A model generated the notes under the pieces. That model searched no databases. It saw only the letters and a program-made list of their open reading frames with translations, and was not told where the DNA came from. From Incurvaria masculella (taxonomy: Eukaryota; Arthropoda; Insecta; Lepidoptera; Incurvariidae), in assembly GCA_946894095.1 (NCBI GenBank), contig OX335662.1:14030001-14094000 (forward strand): 64,000 nucleotides of DNA, read 5' to 3'. Below, piece after piece: positions 13,001-25,000 of the stretch (the first letter of the stretch is position 1; the number at the start of each line of letters is the position of its first letter). The translations under genes and the position numbers were made by a program.

Positions 13001-16000
13001 GCAATGACAGCATTATACAGCTCTGACGAGCGTTCTCAATAGAACGTTCAATAGAACACAGAGAGAGACCCTACATCCCTTCGAAGTTGGAGGCAATGCC
13101 ATGGTATGAAGCTACCATGCTGGGGCTCTAATAGAGCCCAATCATTTTCCTGTCAGAGAGCCAATAGAGTCAGACAAAGAACGATTATCTCAGTTGTCAT
13201 TATATTCGTTTCCATATTTCGACCTTTGGTAAACTAAACATTATGGGTTCCAAATCATGCATTGATTTAAATCTCAAAGAAGACCCAAAGAGTTGCACAA
13301 ATTGCATTTCGAAAACCGGTTGTATCACGACAAGTACTGACCGGAAGCGGGTGGCGTCCCGGCGCTGCGCGCGCACGTCCGCCTGCAGCCGCAGCAGCGT
13401 GCGGTGGTGCTCGCCGCGCGCGTGCCCGCCCGCGCTCTGCTTGCTGACAGTCCAGTTGCACAGCATACACTGCGTCCGCCCGCCTGCACAAGACAAGGCC
13501 CGTGACGACCGACACCTTGCACTACGCGCGTACACTACACACATGCACATCCATCCAAGTATTTATTTATTTATAAGTTTTAGACAGGCAGCATATGCTG
13601 ATGCGTCTAAATCCAGTGTTTAACTTTATAAATTAAGTTGCTAAGTGGTTTTTAATTCTTTTTTTCTTATTTTTCTTAATATTACATTTTGTTTGACATG
13701 GTTATCCAGTCTATTTTTGAATTGGTTGGTGGTCGTAGCGTTAATCACATCTTCTGGAAGTTTATTCCATGCCTCTACTACTCGGTTGGTTATGTAGTTT
13801 TTGCGAGTATTCGTTCTAGAGGCCTTGACTTGCAGTTTCATGTTGTGCCCTCGAAGATGAACATTCTAGTTGCGTGCAAATATTTCAATGAGTTCTGGGC
13901 AGTCGTACTTAAAGGTGAGAATTTTGTAAACTTCGATTAGGTCCCCTCTTTGACGGCGTGACTCCAGAGTAGGCAGGTTTAGAGCTTCAAGTCTCTCTTC
14001 GTAGCTCAGGTTTTGTAGCTCAAGGGGGATCTTGGTGAATCTTCGTTGTACCCGTTCCAACTGCTGGATGTCTGATGCAAAGTAGGGTTGCCAGATCTGG
14101 AAAATATCAAGCCACTCCGACACCAGGGGCTGAACCGGCGTGAAATATGAGAAACTAGCTGAGGTAACCGGCTCCACTCGAGTCAATGACGATTATTTAT
14201 ATGCAGGAAATAATATATTTCCCATTCAAACTAGTTCACCCACTTCGTCGTCGGGCACCTCAATGGGTTCTGGCGTATGCCATATGCCGCGCTTAACTTA
14301 AAAAAAGATGGCACATAAAGGTATTAATTCTGTTTTCAGTGAATGACATTAAAGCACAAAGTGAGCGCGCGTTGTCTCACCAGGCCCCGCGCGCATGTAG
14401 CTGTCGGTGCCGATGTCGTCCCCGGCGGTGGCGGTGGCGGTGGCGGTGGCGGTGGTAGCGGCTGTGGTGGTGGTGTGGGTGGTGGTGGTGGCGAGGCGGC
14501 TGGCGGCGAGACTCCGCGCGTGCTGCGGGTCTGCGGCGTGCTCCGCCAGCGCGGCGCGCGCGACCCGCACGTTGCACGTCACGCACTGACAGCTCGCATC
14601 ATCTATCTGCAACAATAACCAAACGCTAGTTAATTTTTTATGTTTCATATTTCAGTTATTTAAACTTGGGTAGTCAAACTACACTAAAGCCCGAGTACAC
14701 GACGTATCGCACAATGTTATCGGATATGATTACATTCAACGATGATGTGACGGTTAATCGCCCATCATGAAATCGAGTTGCACGTAACATATTTTCGTCA
14801 AAGTTAGCTTGCCAGGCGTCAGACCACAAATGGACTATTTAAAATGAAACAATCCGCAAACATTTTTGCTGTATGGGAACTCACAGCACCGCCTGAGCTG
14901 ACATAGTACTGTCCTTCTGCCAAAGTATATTATCAAAAAGTTCCCTTTTTTTTGGAGCACCATCTACCGTCAACCATTCGTCCTAACAGATAAAAACAAT
15001 TGCTCTGGGAGCCGTGGGGTGGCACTACTAATGCCCAATATATCGGCTTGATACCACAGATTATTATTATATTATTATTGATAGGCTAGCAGCTTTAAGC
15101 TGATGCGCCTATATCACCACACCTTTTTATTTATTTATTATATATATATTTTTATGTTTTATATGAGTTTCCAGTTTATTTTTGAAGCAATTTACGGAGA
15201 CAGCATTTACAACTTCACTGGGAAGACTGTTCCAAGATTGGCAAGAAAATTGACTGTTGGCAAGAAAGTGTCATCGAGGGTTCTGCTTTGACCGATTGTG
15301 ATACAGCTTTTTTGAGTGCCCTCTCAGGTTTTTAATATTAGCAAGGGTGACCATATCTTGTAGCTTGGTAGAGTTGTAAGAAGAGTTGAGAATTTTAAAT
15401 GATTCAATAAGATTTCCCCGTTCTTTTCGTCCTTGTAGAGTGCTGAGGCCAGGTTTGTCCAGCCGGGTTTCGTAACTTTTATTATTCATATTTGGTACTG
15501 AAATCGTTGATCTGTGGAAAATATTATGTGGATAATTATGGAAAACAATTATGGCGTCGTTTGTCTATTATTGATGGTCCTATAAGACTACCAAAATTTA
15601 AAATAGTGGCTTTTGTTACTTTAATTGATATGTAATCGTAACTTTGACGCTAATCAATTTATTTATTTTATTTATTTACTCTTTGATACATACAAGTAAA
15701 GGGCGAACTTATTGCTAAAAAGCAATATCTTACAACTAACCCTACCGAAAAAGAAAGTGTATAGAGTAGTAGAAGTTTAACATAAAAAATTTTTTTTCTT
15801 AAAAACGATTAAAAAACGAGACTATATAAAAATACTTATAAACGAAAATCATAGACACACACACACATACATACGCAACTACAGTAAATTTTCGGAACGA
15901 TAATTAAACACTGATGTGATATACTAATAAACATTAGGTAAAATAATTTTTATTTCTGCTTAAATATGTTCTTAACTCTGTACTTAAATTAATTTAGAGA

Positions 16001-19000
16001 TTCACTTACTCTTACTTTGTCGGGCAGCTCATTCCAAAGTCTGGCAGCCTGAACTGTAAATGAGTTTGACGAACGGTGCTCAGGGATTGCCAAGGTCTTA
16101 CACTCAAGGGAACGGACGCATAGAAGAGGAACGAACATTTTTCACGTAGATACGAGGGAGCATGAGGATCATGAAGAATGCGATATATCATAAATAGAAT
16201 GTGACAGTCCCTTCGATATCTAATTGGAAGCCAGTTCAGTCTAGCTCGGTATTCCGAAATATGGTCAAACTTGTGTAAGCCATAAATGAAATGAATGCAC
16301 ACATTTTGTAGTCGTTCCAGTTCATCTTGCATGTCCTGCGAGACAGTCAATGGGTCTGGAGTGGTTACGGTTAGCGGTTAACTTCACCTATTAAAACAAT
16401 GATGATCAGGATTTAATCATAAGTTGATGGTGATGTTGATGTGCACGACCATGCGTGCAACCGGGCCGGAGTTACGTCACAAACAGATGCACAGATTCGT
16501 TCAACTCAGTAAAGAACCTTAAGGCGGCCCAACCCGGCGGGCCCAACTCATTCGCGGGCAGGGTACAAAACCGTGCTGTTGCGCTCTGGGACCTTCTCTG
16601 TTTCAAAGAATAAGACAGGCTCCGTGATGAGGAAGATGCAACACAAAAAAGACAATGTGCTTAGTGTATGATTTGGTAAGATTTACGAAAATTTTAATTT
16701 CAAAACGACTTATAGCTAAAAGTAAACCACGACCGCTGTAGTCAAAAATCTAACAAAAACCAAATAGATCATAAATCTTGATTAAATAAGCTATGTCTGA
16801 TGACTAATCTTTTTACGATGTTCTTACTTTATCATTGCGTAATCCACCTCCAAAGTTATTGTATAAAACGCGCGAAAAATTCGAACTTTCGGACCTTATA
16901 ACTTAGAAACCAAACACAATGGTACAATGCCAATGGTCATCAGACATCTAGTTCGAATAAATAAAGCTATTTTGAGCAAAATTTTGGATCTCTGACAAGA
17001 AATATGGGCGTGATCTTCTTTCCCCTTTTGTATGGGGAGATGAGCGGGTTGGGCCTTAATTGATTAACATAATTGTTCCGTCCACAATAATGTCATATAC
17101 ACTAAGATCTACATGCTGCTACCAATAATTATTTAGAAGAACAGTTTAAGACAAAGAACAAAGACCAAGGGAAACAGCAATCCTTGGTGTAAATAGATTG
17201 AAAATTCACACTCACTGTCATGATATTGGCCTAATTTTTTCACGCATTCGCGAAGATATTAAACCTTCCCCCTAGTAGGGAAATAGGACACAAAGTATTA
17301 TGTGGAATCCGAACCAAATGATGAATTCCTTGGTCACCTCTCGCAACATACATGGAAAAAAATGCAGTGGGCCCACTTCTATTCTTTTTAGGATCCAGAA
17401 CCCACACAGCACATTCCGGAAGCGAGACTGGGGAAGTAGCGTGTCACCTCGCGGTAGAGGAGGTCGGCGGCGGCGGTGCGGCGCACGGGCGCCGCGATGA
17501 GCCGCAGCAGGTGGGGGCTCCGCGCCGCATGCGCCGCCGCTCCCTCCCCCACAGCCGCCGCGCCGCACACCGCGCACTGCTCGCCGGAGATACCTGCAGC
17601 ATTCAAAAACACCGCACTCAGACTTGTGAGTCTGAATCGTGTGCTGAGGGTTCCACCCTCATTTGTAAAATTTCTACCATTTCTACCTACCTATGTTACT
17701 ACCTACTACTTCCACTTACCACGCACGCACTCTTGCTGCGACTGTTCACAGCCCAATTTAACCCCTTGGCTGCCGTCGTGCTTGGCTTGTCGTGCCACCT
17801 ACGAAAATTCCCTTGACTGTGTCTGGCACGACATATGTGCCGGCTACCAATCCTTCGAGTTTTAATTATGGACGCGTTCTGTGGAGATTTTCTGTGCGTG
17901 CTGTCGCATTTTATATGGCTATACTGAACAGATCTACACTCTGGAAACATCAGATTGACTTCCCCCATAGACTTTTTACGATTGCAAGCCATTACATTGC
18001 AAGTTGCATTGAGCGCACGCCATTTGTTTTGTCGTGTGGTGAAAATACAAGTTTTGCAAGTGCAAGATGGAACGAAAGCGGCAAGTGTTATATACCATTA
18101 GAAGCGTGAATTCGATTGCGGTGTTTGTTTGATAAACATCATAAATTTTTTTGGGCAAAAACTCGTCTGATTTGCTTACCCACGCCTGACGCCATTTTAT
18201 ACAGATGAATGTACACGCATCCTAGATAGTTTTATTGTAGAACGTCATCTAATCTTATTTTTGATCATTGCTAAACGATTTACCACGAATTTCACAAGTT
18301 TTTCAACAAAATAAGAAAGCCAAACTTCGGTAACTAAACTTGTTGAGCCAATTTGAACTCTATTGTGTTTGGAGGCCATATGTCATAAAGCTTATATTGG
18401 ATTGTGAAATGAAGTCGGATGTCGCGTCAAATCGCTGTACTGAGTGGAAAAAAAGGAAGAGACGTAAAACATTGCGAATATTGATTTTTTGTGTTTTGTT
18501 TTAGACGACTTTGAAAGTGTTTGGGCTTTGTTTTATAGGTTTTCGGGGTTATGGATTTCAAATATGATGTCTGTTTTGAAATCAAACGTCACATTTCAAA
18601 AACAAGAAAGGCCGCCACACCTGTTTAGTTGCATCGTCATGGTACTCGTTTTATAGGTTTTCGGAGGTGTCTATTTCAAATATGATATCTGTTTTGAGAT
18701 CAAATGTCACATTTCAAAAACAAAATGGCCGCCATACCTATGTTGAGTTGCATCGTAATGGTACTCGTGTTATATGTTTTCGGGGGTGTGGATTTCAAAT
18801 ATGATGTCTGTTTTGAGAGATTTCAAAAACAAAATGGCCGCCACACCTAAGTTCAGTTGCATCGTCATGGTACTCGTGTTATAGGTTTTCGAGGGTGTCG
18901 ATTTCAAATGTGATGTCTGTTTTGAGATCAAACGTGACATTTAAAAAACAAAATGGCCACCACGCAAAACTTCAGTTGCATCGTCATGGTACTCGTTTTT

Positions 19001-22000
19001 TTAGGTTTTTGGGGGTGTCGATTGCAAATATAATGTTTTTTTTTTCAGATCAAACGTGACATTTCAAAAACTGAATGGCCGCCACACCTAAGTCCAATTG
19101 CATCGTGATGGTACTCGTGTTATAGGTTTTCGGGGGTGTCTATTTCAAATATGATATCTGTTTTGAGATCAAATGTCACATTTCAAAAACAAAATGGCCG
19201 CCATACCTATGTTGAGTTGCATCGTAATGGTACGCGTGTTATATTAGGTTGGGGAAAAAGTTTCTTCGCATTTTTTAAGAAAATTCAAAACATTTTTTAA
19301 TATGGTTTATTTACATTTAACTAAAGTATGTAGGTACCATTTTGTTCGATAACTTTTTGCCATCTTGTAGGTAGGGACATGATCCCATTGCTATAGAAAT
19401 ATTGGGACTTCTGATCAATATACCGCGACAAGTGGTTTTGGCAGTCCTCTCGTGATGTTAACCTGACACTGCCTAAAGAATTCTGAAGAGACCTAAACAG
19501 GTGGAAATCTGAAGGTGCAAGGTCAGGACTATACGGCGGATGCATTAACACCTCCCAGCCAAACTCTCTTAGTTTTTGCTGAGTGGCTAAAGATGTGTGA
19601 GGTCTAGCCGGTTCATTAGGTTTCTTTCAGTGAGCTCGTGAGGTACCCAAATATCGAGCTTTTTTGTGTACCCAGTTCTTTTCAAATGCGCCAAAACTGT
19701 TTTGTGGTCAATTCCTAGTTCTTCAGCTACGTCGTAACTACTGATATGCCGATCTTGCTCCACTTTTTCAAAAATGGCATCCATTTTATCCGTAATAGGG
19801 CGACCAGAGCGACGTGCATCTTTGACATCAAAATTTCCGGATTGAAAACGCTTAAACCAAATTTGTGCTACTCTCACAGATACTGCACTAGGTCCATAAA
19901 CATCGCAAATTTTTTTCGCGGCTTGCGTTGCATTTTTACCTTTTTTGTAGTAAAATTTTAAAATGTATCGAATTTCTTCATTAGATTCACTCATTTTGAC
20001 AGTACGAAAAACAAATGAGAATCACACATTTTCCTAATTTGAATTTGGAATTATGTTCTTTAAAATTTAAACTTTCAATGATACCAAAACCAGCCAGATA
20101 CAAATAGTATAGCCAAAGAGATTTTATTAAAAGTTCATACATACTATAATGCGAAAAGACTTTTTCCCCGACCTATTATGTTTTCGGGGGTGTCGATTTC
20201 AAATATGATGTCTTTTTTGAGAGATTTCAAAAACAAAATGGCCGCCACACCTAAGTTCAGTTGCATCGTCGTGGTACTCGTGTTATAGGTTTTCGAGGGT
20301 GTCGATTTCAAATGTGATGTCTGTTTTGAGATCAAACGTGACATTTAAAAAACAAAATGGCCACCACGCAAAACTTCAGTTGCATCGTCATGGTACTCGT
20401 TTTTTTAGGTTTTTGGGGGTGTCGATTGCAAATATAATGTTTTTTTTTTTTCAGATCAAATGTGACATTTCAAAAACTGAATGGCCGCCACACCTAAGTC
20501 CAATTGCATCGTGATGGTACTCGTGTTATAGGTTTTCGGGGGTATGTATTTCAAATATGATATCTGTTATGAGATCAAATGTCACATTTCAAACACAAAA
20601 TGGACGCCACACCTATGTTTAGTTGCATCGTCATGGTACTCAAGTTATATGTTTTCGGGGGTGTCCATTTCAGATATGATGTCTGTTTTAAGATAAAACG
20701 TGACATCAAATGGCCGCCACACCTAAGTTCAGTGACATCATGATGGTACTCATGTTATAAGTTTTCAGGGGTCTCGATTTAAAATTTGATGTCTGTTTTA
20801 AGGTAAAACGTGACATTTTTAAAAGAAAATTGCCGCCACACCTTAGTTCAGTTGCTACGTCGTGGTACTCGTGTTATAGTTTTTCGGAGGTGTCGATTTC
20901 GAATATGATGTCAGGGCGGTTCCCTGAGGCCGAATCTGGATAATCTGCCCCTCTTCGGGAACACGCCTGGGGTTTATGTGCGGCAACTCCAATATAAGAC
21001 GATGAATCGAATTACGTAAGTTTTATTGCCTGTCTCACATTAATCCTATTCCCTGTGCATTGTGCTACCGACATTTCTGCAAGGAGTTCAAGATCAAGCT
21101 TGAGGAGTTAATCAGTTCAAGTAACTTCTTCGCCATTTTGGCTAATGCTACTATTGTAATTCATATAACCTGTTCATGTAATTTCTTTGACAATTTTAAC
21201 TACAATTGTAACACTCAGTAGCATTCTTTCATAAGTTATATTGTAATAAGTTTAGATTAAAAATAAAAAACTCCACCCAGCGCAGTTTCTTTGTAGCTTT
21301 TCATTTGTATGGTATATTAGAAGCTACGGATTTTGATAGATTGACGAAGAACATTCCTGGTCATCATCAGACCCTGAACGTTCGGCATGAGGTTAATGCC
21401 AATCCAGTTTCAGCTTACCACCCAAACCCGAAGCTCGTAGCTAGCGCCGTTGCCGAGTACCAGCAAGAACATTCCTGGTCATCATCAGACCCTGAATATT
21501 TTGCATGAGGTCAATGCCAATCAAGTTTCAGCGTGTAACCCAAACCCGAAGCTCGTAGCTAGCGCCGTTGTTGAGGGCGAGCAAGAGCATTCCTGGTCAT
21601 CATTAGACCCTGAATGTTCAGCATAAGGTTAATGCCAATCAGGTTTCAGCTTACAAACCAAACCCGAAGCTTGTAGCTAGCGCCGTTACTAAGTACCAGC
21701 AAGAACATTCCTGGTCATCATCAGACCCTGAATATTTGGCATGAGGTTAATGCCAATCAGGTTTCAGCTTGCAAACCAAACCCGAAGCTTGCTGTTAGCG
21801 CCATTCCTGAGTTCCAGCAAGAACATTCCTGGTCATCATCAGACCCTCGGGGATGGATAGATGGTGTGTTGGGCTAATATCATGACAATAGGTGAGGTAT
21901 TAGGCATTCATGTCGTTACAAGAAAAAAAAATTTTTTTTCTACTTACTGTTTGTTCCGACAGTACTTTCTGTGAAGGCGCACGGATGCCTGTTTTGGTCA

Positions 22001-25000
22001 CTCTGAGTGCCTGTGTGTTTTTTTCAAATAACTCTATAATTATACTACCTACCCTAAATGTGAATATAAAAAATGAAAGAGGAATGATGTGTTCATGTAC
22101 TTAGCGAGTTTGAATGAAGTTTATACCTACAGTGGAAGTGCAGTAGCTTAGATTACATTTTATAAGCCATTTTTTTGTTGAATTTTCTGTTTTAACTTTG
22201 TACTTTTGGTTATATATAACGATTTTATTAAAAATGTTTTTTCACCAATGGATGCTACATTTAGCGCGCTTTATATTGGCATTTCAATTGTTACGATATT
22301 TTAAAAAAAACATCTATACTCTTGTGTTTTCTAAACCCTTCGCGGCCGCGCGAAAACAACATAAATACGCTGCACCCGTAGCGCCCGTTTTTCCCGCGCC
22401 CTTACACAGAGGACGGGTTAAATTAAATCTTTTTCCCTAAATATTTCTGGTGCGGTGGGAAACGGAAAAAGGGACTCGCTCACGGTTTGTAGACGCCGCG
22501 GCGATGGAGGCTGATGGTTCGGTCGCTGGGCTTAGGCCTCCGTGTCTCCTCTTCGTTCCACCGTCTTGTAGTATGGGGGTGCTGCGGTGCGCGTCGGTCC
22601 CTCCGGCGCTAAATCGCGCCCCACGGGGTGCACTCGACCACAAACTTGCGCGACACGGTCGCGGTACGATGGGAGCACAGTACAGCACGGCGTAATAGTA
22701 GATTTGGAGACTCGCTGATGTTCTTTTCGATATTTTCCGTCGGGAGAGCACGGCTCGAACCACTCAGGACGCAGGTTGATGGATATCTCATTTTTGAAAG
22801 GTAGATTGGAAGAAAAATGGAAGGGAATATATGGGGGTAGGTAGCAAATTATGAAATACCGCGAAATTTAAATCTAATTGATCGCAAGATCAACCAATTT
22901 CATAAAATTATTTTTATCAATGCCTAATTTGCCTACCGTGCCTACAGCCACCTAGTTTGTAGATTTCAGATTTGGTATTGTCAGTATATACTGTTATTAT
23001 ATCCTCTAATCGGGGCCCGCTATCTTTTGGGGCATCCAGATTAGTGAGGCTCCACTGTAAAGAATAAATATCGTTATTTTCATTAATTAATTTACTTAAA
23101 TTCATTTTAAAAAAAAGGTTATCTTGAGTAGCGTACCGTTCCATGCCCGCTCGCTGCACAGGAACTCTCCAAACAGCACGACCCCGGTGTCGGTGCGATG
23201 CACCTCCGCGGCACCGCCCCCCTCCACCCCCACCCCCGCCGCACGCCGCCCCGTGTGCCCCGCGCCCGCCACGTGCGACGCCACCTCCGCCAGCCGTGCG
23301 CCCACCGTCGCGTTGCACACCCCGCAGTAGAACACATCTTTAATCTGGAAGTCATAATAATCATTAATAATTCAGATCCATAATAATTAAGGAGAATACA
23401 TACGTACTAACGTAATAATTATATATTAAATTTTATTATTATCTGACGCAGACTGTGTGTGATTCTGGTGTACAACCAGACTGTTACTGCTCTGAAGTAT
23501 ATTTTATTATTATTATATTGTAATGCACTAGCAGCATTATGCTGATGCGTGCACTTCTTTTTATGCACTTGCACTTTTGTTTTTAAGCACTTGCACTTAT
23601 TTATTTATTTATTATTAGTATTTTTTTCAGAAATCATCAAATTTAAAATAAATTCTGCTCTTCATTATGTCACTATGTTTTCAGAAGGTGAAGTCTGAGT
23701 TCTCACCTAAATTGGCGTTTACGGCAAACCGATCGACTGGCGTTTTCTCCAAACTCCATACAAGTTTTTACTAGATATTCTGTGGTTTTACTTCTTCAAG
23801 CTGTCAAAGTCAAACGCGGACTTCCGATTTGTATGAAAACGCGGAGTGGACGTAAACGGCAACGTCGACGTATTTACGGCAACGTTGAGTAAGCTGTCAA
23901 ATCAAGCTCGGACTCGCAAATGTTAGTTCGCTTAACGCCCGCTGCGCGCGCTCTTCAATTTCTCCATACATTTGAAAACGCCAGTCGATCGGTTTGCCGT
24001 AACGCCAATTTAGGTGACAACTTAGACTACCGGCTCAGGTCACTGAAGTTGTTCATGACAGAAATAATAGTATGGAAACAAAATATGAAAATGTATTTAC
24101 AAAATGTTCTTGTGGCCACTGGAATAGTGCGGTGACGCTTGGCTCAGGTCACGTCTTTCCCTAAAATATGGCTGGAGCCGGTGTGAAGCTCACCCCAGTA
24201 TCCGCAGACAACCTTTAGGGAATCGCTGCATTGAGGAGACGCGTACGACGCGCCATGTAGGTGCGTACCTTAGTGATGAGGTGTTCCTTGTACTTGTGGT
24301 GGGGAGGATGCTGCGCGCGGCGCTCGCGGTGCGTCTTCCAGCGGACGTGCCGCTCCACCTGCAATCACGTGCAACACCATGTGTCATGGCACAACGCAGC
24401 ATCACCACGCCGCGAACAGGGCTTCCACGGTATCTCATATTTCAGCAGAGATGTTTTGAGCTAGTTTTTTGTATTTGAAACGATACATATTAAGCTCTTT
24501 TTTGTGTGAGTAGTAAATTCAATTCATTCAGAAATACATCTACATTATCAAATGAGGGTGAGCGATAAATTGCTAAGATAGTAAGTTCAATTTTTATTTC
24601 TATTATTAAACAGCTACCCTTGGTGAAAACTGGCTCAGAAACGATTATATTAATTCCACTGCGCACATATATCACGATACCATACGTTTAGTGTCTTTTC
24701 TGTATAGTACGAAATATAATTATTTAGGTGCTTTGGTATAAATGTATCTTACTTAGACTTAGTGACAAACGCACGCGAGGGAAAGGCACCGTACCAGTTC
24801 CTAAAACGCGTACAGCATTTGCCCAAAAGTTCTTTCTGCTAAATGTGAGCGGCACCCTGAATAATCATGCTAAAAAAAAATCAAAGCATGGTTGTTAAGT
24901 TAAGTCAAAAAAATTTGATATTCTTAGTTATTAATTATAATTAAAAATGGCTCGTGAACTTTTTGTACGCATACTAACTATATTTTGTATTCTTCTCCTT

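Noticed and set aside
18538..21850. CRISPR-like array
   Set aside because: The repeats are ~118 bp with no unique spacers, and the genome is eukaryotic.
22437..22763. 108-codon minus-strand ORF in the GC-rich island
   Set aside because: No motif, and other frames are equally open.
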